64,000 nucleotides of DNA from Streptomyces monomycini (GTDB lineage: Bacteria > Actinomycetota > Actinomycetes > Streptomycetales > Streptomycetaceae), in assembly GCF_022271435.1 (NCBI RefSeq), contig NZ_JAFIQY010000002.1, positions 248,001 through 312,000 of the forward strand. The letters are read 5' to 3'. Both the position numbers and the translations under genes were made by a program. Below the pieces are notes generated by a model. It was not told the origin of the DNA and searched no databases. It saw only the letters and a list, made by a program, of their open reading frames with translations. Shown piece after piece: positions 56,816 through 64,000 of the stretch. Each line of letters starts with the position of its first letter. Within the stretch, counting starts at the first letter, position 1.

Positions 56816-56874
56816 CAGCCTTCGCCCCTCGCTCGTCACCACCCGCACGCCCGAACCACCACCGGGCCGATCGC

Positions 56875-56897
56875 ATCGTGGCATCTGCCACTGACAA
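56875..56897 (-). promoter_or_regulatory. Weak RecA-NDp-like promoter candidate
   Basis: On the minus strand TTGTCAGTG (56897-56889), 8-nt spacer, CACGAT (56880-56875). The upstream half is a perfect match but the -10 has C for T at its first base. It lies 59 bp before the DUF4259 start. Confidence 0.45.
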
Positions 56898-56936
56898 TCG
56901 GCCCGGTGGTGCGGTGCGGAGCCGCGCGGGCGCGGC

Positions 56937-58646
56937 TCAGTCGCGCGTGGAGGCGGCGCCGCTGCCCGTCGCGACCGGCTCGCGGGCGGTCTCCGGAGCG
57001 GCCTCCGGACCGGCGCCCGGCTGCTGCGTACGGCGGCGCCGCGGCAGCAGTACGGCGACCAGCACCGTGCCCACGCCGAGCACGACCGCGCCGACCAGGC
57101 TGGTGTGCGCCACCGCGTCGGAGAACGCCCCGCGCACCGCGTCCGCGACCGCCTGGGCCTGCTGGAGGCCGAGTGCCTGGGCCTTCTCCGGGCCCGTCTT
57201 GGGCGCGGCGCCCTGGGCGACCTGCTTGCCGACCTCCTTGGCGACCGCCAGTCCGGCGCCCACCGAGTCCTGCGCGGTGGACAGGACGCCGCCGGGCAGC
57301 TTCGGGCCGCCGTGCGCCGCCGCGGACGCCGCCGCGTCGGACAGCTTGGAGGAGTAGGCACTCGCCAGGACGGAGCCCAGGACGGCGATGCCGAGCGAGC
57401 CGCCCAGTTCGATGGAGGTGTCGTTGACCGCGCCGCCGACGCCGAGCTGGTCCTCGGGGAAGGCGCCCATGATGGCGTCCGTGCACGGCGACAGGGACAG
57501 GCCGATGGCCAGGCCCAGCACGATGAGCGGGGCGAGGAAGTCACCGTACGAGGAACCGGCGTCCACCCGGGTGAGCAGAGCGAGGGCGACCGTGCCGCCC
57601 ACCATGCCGGCGGTCACCGTGACCTTCATGCCCAGCCGCGGCGTCAGGAAGCCGGTCAGCGCGGCGCCCACGAAGACCGCGCCGGCCAGCGGCAGCATCC
57701 GGATGCCGGTGTCCAGCGGGGAGTAGCCCAGGACGAACTGGAGGTGCTGGGTGAGGTAGTAGAACGCGCCGAAGACCGCGAGGAAGAAGAGGGCGACGGC
57801 GAGGTTGGCGCCGGCGAAGCCGCGGTGGGCGAAGCGGCGCACGTCCAGGACCGGGCGCGGGTGGCGCAGTTCCCAGACGACGAACAGGACCAGGCCGGCA
57901 CCGGCGGCGACCGCGGCGCCGACGGCGCGGGCGTCCCAGCCGAAGTGCGGGCCCTGGATGAGCATGTAGATCAGCGAGCCGACCCAGACCACGGACAGCA
58001 GGCCGCCGACGTAGTCGAGGCGGTCGCTGTGGCCCGCCTTGGACGCGGGGACGACCAGCAGCGCGCCGATGATGCCGAGCGCGGCGACCGGCACGTTGAT
58101 CAGGAAGGACGAGGACCAGCCGTGGTCCTCCAGCAGCGCGCCGGCGACGAGCGGGCCGACGGCGATGGCGAGTCCGGCGGTCGCGGTCCAGATGGTGATG
58201 GCGAGCGCGCGTTCGCGGCGCGGGAAGGTGGCGGCCAGCAGGGACAGCGTGGCCGGCATGATCATGGCCGCGCCCACGCCCATCACGGCTCGGGCCGCGA
58301 TGACGCCGCCGGAGCTGTCCACCAGGGCGCCCGCGACCGAGCCGCCCGCGAAGACCAGCAGGCCGAGGACGAGGGCCCCGCGGCGGCTGTACTTGTCGCC
58401 GACGGCGCCGAGCATCAGCATCAGCGCGGCGTACGGGACGGTGTAGGCGTCGATGACCCACTGCAGGTCGGAGCTGCTCAGGCCCAGGTCGGCGGTCATG
58501 TCGGGAGCCGCGACGGTCAGCGAGGTGTTCGCCATCACGATGATCAGCAGGCTCAGGCACAGCACGCCCAGTGCCCACCAGCGCTTCGTATAGGGCCGGT
58601 CCGTGTCCTGGACCGGCCGGGTCTCCGTAGGAGCCACCCGATTCAC
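56937..58646 (-). CDS. MFS drug exporter (DHA2, 14-helix type)
   Basis: A 569-residue proton-antiport efflux protein. The GTG at 58646 is chosen for its GGGGAGAG ribosome-binding site. Fourteen hydrophobic segments are visible; conserved features include the motif A region GAVGDKYSRRGAL, motif C in GLAIAVGPLVAGALLEDHGWSSSFLINVPV and the DHA2-type LQWVIDAYTV in helix 2. A hydrophilic loop near 425-490 precedes the last helix. It is divergent from a TetR regulator, with three operator copies between them, and is therefore very probably the repressed target. The substrate is unknown. Confidence 0.93.
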   Translation of the reverse strand: MNRVAPTETRPVQDTDRPYTKRWWALGVLCLSLLIIVMANTSLTVAAPDMTADLGLSSSDLQWVIDAYTVPYAALMLMLGAVGDKYSRRGALVLGLLVFAGGSVAGALVDSSGGVIAARAVMGVGAAMIMPATLSLLAATFPRRERALAITIWTATAGLAIAVGPLVAGALLEDHGWSSSFLINVPVAALGIIGALLVVPASKAGHSDRLDYVGGLLSVVWVGSLIYMLIQGPHFGWDARAVGAAVAAGAGLVLFVVWELRHPRPVLDVRRFAHRGFAGANLAVALFFLAVFGAFYYLTQHLQFVLGYSPLDTGIRMLPLAGAVFVGAALTGFLTPRLGMKVTVTAGMVGGTVALALLTRVDAGSSYGDFLAPLIVLGLAIGLSLSPCTDAIMGAFPEDQLGVGGAVNDTSIELGGSLGIAVLGSVLASAYSSKLSDAAASAAAHGGPKLPGGVLSTAQDSVGAGLAVAKEVGKQVAQGAAPKTGPEKAQALGLQQAQAVADAVRGAFSDAVAHTSLVGAVVLGVGTVLVAVLLPRRRRTQQPGAGPEAAPETAREPVATGSGAASTRD

Positions 58647-58694
58647 CCCTGTCTCTCCCCATGCTCGTGGTGGCGCGCGTCCGCGCGCACGATC

Positions 58695-58757
58695 TTGCAC
58701 ATGGCTGTGCAATTACACAGCCGTGTGCAATTTACGTCGCTGCACAGCGATGTGCAA
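58695..58757. promoter_or_regulatory. Three copies of an 18-bp TetR-type operator
   Basis: TTGCACA-TGGC-TGTGCAA (58695-58712) is a perfect palindrome. It abuts TTACACA-GCCG-TGTGCAA (58713-58730), and a third copy CTGCACA-GCGA-TGTGCAA lies at 58740-58757. The consensus is TTGCACA-N4-TGTGCAA. All three lie between the MFS exporter and the TetR gene and would cover both promoters. Confidence 0.9.
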
Positions 58758-58777
58758 AATGAGAGGAGAGCGGGACC

Positions 58778-59467
58778 GTGACCGCACGCGTCCGCCGACC
58801 GAGGAGCCGCAGCCCCATGACCGCACTCACCAGCCGGGCCCACGCCAACCGCCGCCGGATCATGGACATCGCGCTGGCCGAACTGCTGCGGCACCCGGAC
58901 GCGACCATGGACCAGATCGCCCGCGCCGCCGGGGTGGTGCGGCGCACCGTCTACGGGCACTTCCCGTCCCGGGAGGCGCTGATCACCGCCCTGACGGACG
59001 CCGCCGTCGAGGACGTGACGACCGCCTTCGCCGACGGCGCGGCCGACCCGTCCGAGCCCGCCGACGTGGCCCTGGCCCGGGCCACCCTCGCCACCTGGGC
59101 GTGCGCCGACCGCTACCGGCTGCTGGTCTCGCTCGCCCAGTCCAGCGTCACGGACGCGGGCATCCGGGCCCGCCTGGAACCCGTACGCAGCCGGGCGACG
59201 ACCATCCTGAACCGCGGCCTGGAGGCGGGCCTGTTCCGGTCACCGCTCACCCCGCGCGCGCTCGCGCACGTCCACGAGCACGCGCTGTTCGGGCTGATGC
59301 AGGCGGTCAACGACGGCGATCTGGACGCGGCCGTGGCCGGCCCCGCGGCGGCGGAGACGGTGCTGGCCGCGTCGGGCGTACCGGCGGAGCGGGCGGCGGA
59401 GGCGGTGCGGACGGCGGAGGAGTCGCGGAGGGCCCAGGCGCCCGCCGGGGCGGCAGCGGCGGGCTGA
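58778..59467 (+). CDS. TetR-family transcriptional regulator
   Basis: A 229-residue repressor. The GTG at 58778 follows GAGAGGAGAG; an internal ATG at 58817 is the alternative. The helix-turn-helix lies at about 30-70 (MDQIARAAGVVRRTVYGHFPSREAL). The C-terminal ligand and dimer domain is helical. It ends in an Ala-rich tail. The TTGCACA-N4-TGTGCAA operators just upstream should be its binding sites, giving autoregulation and control of the divergent exporter. Confidence 0.92.
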   Translation: MTARVRRPRSRSPMTALTSRAHANRRRIMDIALAELLRHPDATMDQIARAAGVVRRTVYGHFPSREALITALTDAAVEDVTTAFADGAADPSEPADVALARATLATWACADRYRLLVSLAQSSVTDAGIRARLEPVRSRATTILNRGLEAGLFRSPLTPRALAHVHEHALFGLMQAVNDGDLDAAVAGPAAAETVLAASGVPAERAAEAVRTAEESRRAQAPAGAAAAG

Positions 59468-59525
59468 CCCCAGGGCACCCGGGCGGCAGGGCGGCAGCGC
59501 AGCCGGGCGGCCGGAAACGCGGAAG

Positions 59526-59553
59526 GGCCCCGGCGGGCGTACCCGCCGAGGCC
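59526..59553. terminator. Bidirectional hairpin between tetR and dctA
   Basis: GGCCCCGGCGGG (59526-59537), loop CGTA, CCCGCCGAGGCC (59542-59553), with one C/A mismatch. It separates two convergent genes. Confidence 0.75.
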
Positions 59554-59567
59554 TCGGTTCCCGGTCC

Positions 59568-60980
59568 TCAGACCTTCACCGGCTCCTTCGACCCGCCGGA
59601 GCGCTGCTCCGGTGCGGCCGCCGCCGTCCCGTCGTCCGCGCCGTGCCCGTCCGGGCTCAGCGTCCGCTCGTCGAAGGGCAGCCTGCCGCCGAGCACCTCG
59701 TCCACCCGGGACTTGTCGATCTCCTTGGTCCAGGTGCCGACGAGGACGGTGGCCACCGCGTTGCCCGCGAAGTTGGTCAGCGCCCGCGCCTCGCTCATGA
59801 AGCGGTCGATGCCGACGATCAGGCCGACGCCGTCGACCAGTTCCGGGCGGTGCGACTGGAGGCCGCCGGCCAGGGTCGCCAGTCCGGCGCCCGTGACGCC
59901 CGCCGCGCCCTTGGACGCGATGATCATGAAGACGAGCAGCGAGACCTGCTGGCCGATGGAGAGCGGGCTGCCCATCGCCTCGGCGATGAACAGCGAGGAC
60001 ATCGTCAGGTAGATGGCCGTGCCGTCCAGGTTGAAGCTGTAACCGGTCGGCACGGTGATGCCGACGACCGGCTTGCTGACGCCCAGGTGCTCCATCTTCG
60101 CGATCAGCCGCGGCAGCGCGGACTCGGAGGAGGAGGTGGACAGGATCAGCAGGAACTCCCGGCCCAGGTACTTCAGGAGGGCGAAGATGTTCACCCCGGC
60201 GATCAGGCGCAGCAGCGTACCGAGTACGACGATCACGAACAGCAGGCAGGTCACGTAGAAGCCGACCATGATGACGGCGAGCGACTTCAGCGCGTCCACG
60301 CCGGTCGCGCCGACCACCGCGGCCATCGCGCCGAACGCGCCCACCGGCGCGGCCCACATGATCATGGACAGCACGCGGAAGACCAGCCGCTGGAGGTGCC
60401 CGATGCCGCGCAGCACGGGCTCGCCGGAGGCGCCCATCGCCTGGAGGCCGAAGCCGACGAGCAGCGCCACCAGGAGGGTCTGGAGCACCTCGCCGTGGGT
60501 CAGCGCGGAGACCAGGGTGTCCGGGATGATGCCGAGCAGGAAATCCGTGGTCGACTCGGCGCCGCCCTTGGTCTGGGCCTGGCCCGCGTGCCGCAGCGAC
60601 TCGGTCAGGTGCAGGCCGGAGCCCGGCTCCAGGATGTTGCCGACCACCAGGCCGATGGCCAGCGCGACCGTGGACATCACCATGAAGTAGCCCAGCGCCA
60701 GGCCGCCGACCGCGCCGACCTTGGCGGCCTTGCGGACCGAGCCGACGCCCAGCACGATCGTGCAGAAGATGACCGGCGAGATCATCATCTTGATCAGGTT
60801 GACGAAGCCGGTGCCCAGCGGCTTCAGCCCGACGGCGAAGCCGGGGGCGGCGAAGCCCACGGCGATGCCGGCGAGCACGGCGACGATCACGGCGATGTAG
60901 AGGTAATGCGTCCGGTCCCGCTTGCGGTGCGGCGCGGTCTCCTCGGTCGTGCCCCCGGGCGGTGGGGTCTGTGCGGCCAC
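59568..60980 (-). CDS. dctA: Dicarboxylate/amino acid:cation symporter (DctA type)
   Basis: A 470-residue DAACS-family transporter for C4-dicarboxylates such as succinate, fumarate and malate. GTG start with GAGGAG upstream. The signature hairpin and cation-binding motifs are present: LSTSSSESALPRLI (HP1), GYSFNLDGTAIYLTMSSLF (helix 7) and GVTGAGLATLAGG (HP2 region). The first helix pattern YIAVIVAVLAGIAVGF is typical. It is divergent from a CitA/CitB-type two-component system across 182 bp, the standard arrangement for dicarboxylate-induced uptake. Confidence 0.94.
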   Translation of the reverse strand: MAAQTPPPGGTTEETAPHRKRDRTHYLYIAVIVAVLAGIAVGFAAPGFAVGLKPLGTGFVNLIKMMISPVIFCTIVLGVGSVRKAAKVGAVGGLALGYFMVMSTVALAIGLVVGNILEPGSGLHLTESLRHAGQAQTKGGAESTTDFLLGIIPDTLVSALTHGEVLQTLLVALLVGFGLQAMGASGEPVLRGIGHLQRLVFRVLSMIMWAAPVGAFGAMAAVVGATGVDALKSLAVIMVGFYVTCLLFVIVVLGTLLRLIAGVNIFALLKYLGREFLLILSTSSSESALPRLIAKMEHLGVSKPVVGITVPTGYSFNLDGTAIYLTMSSLFIAEAMGSPLSIGQQVSLLVFMIIASKGAAGVTGAGLATLAGGLQSHRPELVDGVGLIVGIDRFMSEARALTNFAGNAVATVLVGTWTKEIDKSRVDEVLGGRLPFDERTLSPDGHGADDGTAAAAPEQRSGGSKEPVKV

Positions 60981-61162
60981 GGCTGACTCCTCGGTCTTCG
61001 GTCCTGCGCCGGTCTGCGGCTCTGCAACCCGTATCCGGCCCGTGTCGTGCCGGTACGCGGCCCGTACGCAGAACAGTCCCGGTGACTATGCACGCCGTTG
61101 TGGCGCCCGTCACCCTTGTGTGCATTTCGTTCACGCGTCAAGGAACGGGCAGACTGTCGGCC

Positions 61163-62845
61163 ATGCCACGTTCCCGACGGGGGGATCCGCCGCGCAGCGC
61201 GCGCCCAGCACCTGGTGCGACGGGCGCGCGCCGGCCGCGCGTCCGGTGGCCGCGCAGTCTGGCCGGGCAGTTGTTCGCGGTGCAGGTGGTGCTGGTCGGC
61301 GTGGTGGTCGCGGGGTACGCCGTCTTCGCGTACGTCAGCGCCGGGCGGCAGGCCGAGGAGACCGCGCGGCGGCAGACGACGGCGGTGACCGCCGCGGTCG
61401 CCGACGCGCCGGCGGTGGCGCGGGCGGTGCGCTCGGCCGACCCCACCGCGGAGCTCCAGCCGTACACCGAGCGGCTGCGGCGGGACGCCGGGGTCGACTT
61501 CATTGTGGTCATGGACACGGCAGGAAAGCGGTGGACGCACCCCGAGCCGTCCGCCATCGGCCGTACCTACCTCGGCCGCACCGCGGAGGCCCGGGCCGGC
61601 CGGACCCACACCGAGACGTACCGGGGCCGGCTCGGCCCGTCCGTACGGGTGATCGCGCCGGTACGGGACCGGGAGGACGGCGGCCGCGTCGTCGCCCTGG
61701 TCAGCTCCGGCATCACCGTCGAGACGATCAGCGACGGACTGCGGCAGGAGGTCATGACACTGGCCGCCGTCGCGGCCGGCGCGCTCGTACTGGGCGGACT
61801 CGGTACGTACCTCGTCAACGCGCGGCTGCGCCGACACACCCACGGCATGAACGCCGCCGAGCTGGGCCGCCTGCACGACTACCACGAGGCGGCGCTGCAC
61901 GCGGTGCGCGAGGGGCTGCTGATGCTGGACGGGCAGCGGCGGGTGGCACTCCTGAACGACGGGGCGCGCGAACTCCTCGGCCTGCGCGGCGACCCCGTCG
62001 GGCGGCCCGTCACCGGGCTCGGCCTGCCCGCGCACCTCACCGAGACCCTCCTCTCCCCCGCCCCGCACACCGACGAACTCCACCTCACCGACGACCGGGT
62101 GCTGGTCGTCAACACCTCGCCGGTCTCCGGCGGCGAACGGCGCGGCACCGTCGTCACCCTCCGCGACCACACCGAACTCCAGGCCCTGACCGGCGAACTG
62201 GACTCCGTACGCGGGGTCACCCGGGCGCTGCGCTCGCAGGCGCACGAGGCCGCCAACCGGCTGCACACCGTCGTCTCCCTGGTCGAGCTGGGCCGTACGG
62301 ACGAGGCCGTGGAGTTCGCCACCGCCGAACTGGAGCTGGCCCAGGCCCTGACCGACCAGGTCGTCGGCGCGGTCGCCGAGCCGGTCCTGGCCGCCCTCCT
62401 CCTCGGCAAGGCCGCGCAGGCCAACGAGCACGGCGTCGAACTGGAGCTGACCGCCGACAGCCGGATCGACGACGGCGTGCTCCCCGCGTCCCTGCCGGCG
62501 CGCGACCTGGTGACCGTCCTCGGCAATCTCCTGGACAACGCGATCGAGGCGGCGCCGGAGGGCGCCCGGGTGCGGGTCACCGCGCTGGCCGACGGCGGGG
62601 AACTGCTGCTGCGGGTGGCGGACAACGGCGGCGGCGTACGGGGAGCGGCGGACGCCGAGGACGTGTTCCGGTGGGGATGGAGCACGAAGGGCGGCGCGGG
62701 CCGCGGGCTGGGGCTGGCGCTGGTACGGCAGGCCGTGCGGCGGCACGGCGGGACCGTACGGGTGGATGAGGCGCCCGGCGGCGGCGCCGAGTTCACGGTA
62801 CGTCTGCCGCTGCGGGCCCCGGCCGGGGCGGACATCGCCGGATGA
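61163..62845 (+). CDS. CitA/DcuS-type sensor histidine kinase
   Basis: A 560-residue membrane kinase. Two helices (about 35-58 and 195-218) flank an extracytoplasmic PAS-like (PDC) sensor domain with the citrate/C4-dicarboxylate-type GKRWTHPEPSAIGRTY and VVALVSSGIT. A cytoplasmic PAS domain (about 235-345) follows. The SpoB-like dimerisation helix has phosphoacceptor His361 in SQAHEAANRLHTVVSLVELG, and the HATPase has GNLLDNAIEAA and GRGLGLALVRQAV. It overlaps the response regulator by ATGA. With divergent dctA it probably senses C4-dicarboxylates or citrate. Confidence 0.93.
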   Translation: MPRSRRGDPPRSARPAPGATGARRPRVRWPRSLAGQLFAVQVVLVGVVVAGYAVFAYVSAGRQAEETARRQTTAVTAAVADAPAVARAVRSADPTAELQPYTERLRRDAGVDFIVVMDTAGKRWTHPEPSAIGRTYLGRTAEARAGRTHTETYRGRLGPSVRVIAPVRDREDGGRVVALVSSGITVETISDGLRQEVMTLAAVAAGALVLGGLGTYLVNARLRRHTHGMNAAELGRLHDYHEAALHAVREGLLMLDGQRRVALLNDGARELLGLRGDPVGRPVTGLGLPAHLTETLLSPAPHTDELHLTDDRVLVVNTSPVSGGERRGTVVTLRDHTELQALTGELDSVRGVTRALRSQAHEAANRLHTVVSLVELGRTDEAVEFATAELELAQALTDQVVGAVAEPVLAALLLGKAAQANEHGVELELTADSRIDDGVLPASLPARDLVTVLGNLLDNAIEAAPEGARVRVTALADGGELLLRVADNGGGVRGAADAEDVFRWGWSTKGGAGRGLGLALVRQAVRRHGGTVRVDEAPGGGAEFTVRLPLRAPAGADIAG

Positions 62846-63540
62846 CCGGGCCGGACACGGACGGCGCGCCGCCGCTGCGGGTGCTCGTCGTCGAGGACGA
62901 CCCGGTGGCGGCGGACGCCCATGCCCTGTACGTGGGCCGGGTGCCGGGGTTCGCCGTGTCGGGGACGGTGCGTTCCGTCGCCGGGGCCCGGCGGCACCTG
63001 GACCGGCACCGCGTCGACCTGATCCTGCTGGACCTGTTCCTGCCGGACGGGCACGGTCTGGCGTTCGTCCGGTCGCTGCGGGCGGCCGGGTACGGCGCCG
63101 ACGTCATCGCCGTCACCTCGGCGCGTGATCTGGCCGTCGTCCGGGAGGGTGTCTCGCTCGGCGTCGTGCAGTACGTGCTGAAGCCGTTCACGTTCGCCAC
63201 GCTGCGCGACCGGCTGCTGCGGTACGCGGCCTTCCGCGCGGCCGCCGGGGAGGCCAGCGGGCAGGACGAGGTGGACCGGGCCCTCGCGGCCCTGCGCGCG
63301 CCGCAGCCCGCCGCGCTCCCCAAGGGGCTGACCGCGGCGACCCTGCGCCTGGTGACCGACGCGCTGCGCGCCGCCCCCGGCGGTCTCGGCGCCACCGCGG
63401 CCGCCGAACAGATCGGCATCTCCCGTATCACGGCCCGCCGTTACCTCGAACATCTCGTCGACACGGGCCGGGCCGCCCGCGCCCCGCAGTACGGCCAGGT
63501 GGGCCGTCCGGAATTGCGGTACCGCTGGATGGGGCATTGA
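62842..63540 (+). CDS. CitB/DcuR-type response regulator
   Basis: A 232-residue regulator translationally coupled to its kinase. The receiver domain (about 12-130) carries Asp64 in LILLDLFLPDGHG and Lys in VLKPFTFATL. The C-terminal part (about 165-225) has a winged-helix-like DNA-binding region with TAAAEQIGISRITARRYLEHLVDTG, typical of CitB, DctR and DpiA. Expected to activate dctA in response to its kinase. Confidence 0.93.
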   Translation: MTGPDTDGAPPLRVLVVEDDPVAADAHALYVGRVPGFAVSGTVRSVAGARRHLDRHRVDLILLDLFLPDGHGLAFVRSLRAAGYGADVIAVTSARDLAVVREGVSLGVVQYVLKPFTFATLRDRLLRYAAFRAAAGEASGQDEVDRALAALRAPQPAALPKGLTAATLRLVTDALRAAPGGLGATAAAEQIGISRITARRYLEHLVDTGRAARAPQYGQVGRPELRYRWMGH

Positions 63541-63603
63541 CCTCCCCTTATCCCTGACTTACGGTCACCGGGCAGCCAGCCGTGGCTAGTTGGAGGTCAT
63601 GCC

Positions 63604-64000
63604 GTGCGCCGCACCGCTCCGATGACGTGGCTCACCGCCGCCGTGCTGGCCGCGGGCGCGCTCACCGCCTGCGGCGGTGGCTCGGGAGGCGACAAGGACA
63701 CCGTCGAGGTCGCGTTCATCAAGGACACCAACACCAAGGTGACGGTCCGGGACGACTACATCGAGACGGTGGCCCGCGCGTTCGAGAAGGCCAACCCGGG
63801 CAAGAAGGTCAAGCTGATCCCGATCCAGGCGTCCGAGAACGACTACTACGCCAAGATCCAGCAGATGATGCGCTCCCCGAAGACCGCCCCCGACCTGGTC
63901 TACGAGGACACCTTCCTGATCAACTCGGACATCACCGCCGGGCTGCTGCGCCCGCTGGACGACCACCTCGCCGGGTGGGCGGACTGGAAACAGTTCGAGC
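63604..64000 (+). CDS. ABC transporter extracellular solute-binding lipoprotein, C-terminus outside window
   Basis: First 132 residues of a family-1 (sugar-type) binding protein. GTG start with GGAGG at 63592-63596, 7 nt upstream. The signal sequence ends in the lipobox LTACGGG, then VEVAFIKDTNTKVTVRDDY begins the mature domain; FEKANPGKKVKLIPIQASENDYYAKIQQM and APDLVYEDTFLI are characteristic of carbohydrate-binding proteins. Its permeases would lie beyond the right edge. It starts 63 bp after the response regulator gene. Confidence 0.88.
   Translation, partial: MRRTAPMTWLTAAVLAAGALTACGGGSGGDKDTVEVAFIKDTNTKVTVRDDYIETVARAFEKANPGKKVKLIPIQASENDYYAKIQQMMRSPKTAPDLVYEDTFLINSDITAGLLRPLDDHLAGWADWKQFE

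Overview
The window is chromosomal DNA from a high-GC actinomycete, almost certainly a Streptomyces. Reasons: GC-saturated third codon positions, many GTG starts, leaderless promoters of the TAnnnT type, a glycine-riboswitch-controlled gcvT-gcvH unit, a complete GlgE-type alpha-glucan/trehalose locus, ECF41 and GlxA/AdpA-type regulators, and tandem secreted M4 proteases. From memory the gene order resembles the S. coelicolor SCO5440-SCO5480 region; this was not checked. No tRNA, rRNA, CRISPR array, insertion sequence or prophage was recognised.

Region 1 (1-12.2 kb), one-carbon/serine metabolism. A peptide-ABC permease fragment is followed by a repeat-rich gene desert, two tandem SseB-like genes, a secreted protein and a P-loop ATPase. 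Then come a tandem glycine riboswitch, gcvT, gcvH and glyA, an APC amino-acid permease, and sdaA. Together GcvT/GcvH (with GcvP and Lpd encoded elsewhere), GlyA and SdaA interconvert glycine and serine and drain serine to pyruvate.

Region 2 (12.2-20.4 kb), mixed. A translationally overlapping methyltransferase-HNH nuclease pair sits behind a textbook RecA-NDp (PafBC-type, DNA-damage) promoter. It is followed by a small Cys-rich protein, a PAP2 phosphatase, a GH25 lysozyme, nadE, a small Cys/His protein with a second RecA-NDp-like promoter, and a ccdA-dsbA thiol-redox operon.

Region 3 (20.4-34.4 kb): an RsbW-like ATPase, an enoyl-CoA hydratase, two tandem lipoprotein L,D-transpeptidases, glgX, a heterodimeric ABC exporter with one degenerate ATP site (third RecA-NDp-like promoter), an NDH-2-like oxidoreductase beside an ECF41 sigma factor, and a DinB-family protein.

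Region 4 (34.4-44.1 kb): two secreted M4 metalloproteases sharing a 26-bp upstream box, a NarL/DesK-type two-component system whose kinase carries an extra C-terminal membrane/extracellular domain, an MDR oxidoreductase, a GlxA-type regulator whose start lies inside an inverted-repeat operator, and an ABM monooxygenase-like protein.

Region 5 (44.1-56.1 kb): glgP, divergent from glgE-treS-mak-glgB. TreS and Mak make maltose-1-phosphate from trehalose, GlgE polymerises it, GlgB branches the product, and GlgP/GlgX degrade it.

Region 6 (56.1-64 kb): a DUF4259 protein, a DHA2-type MFS exporter divergent from a TetR regulator with three operator copies between them, dctA divergent from a CitA/CitB-type two-component pair, and the start of a sugar-type ABC binding lipoprotein.

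The most promising little-described item is the putatively damage-inducible methyltransferase-HNH nuclease pair at 12277-13996.
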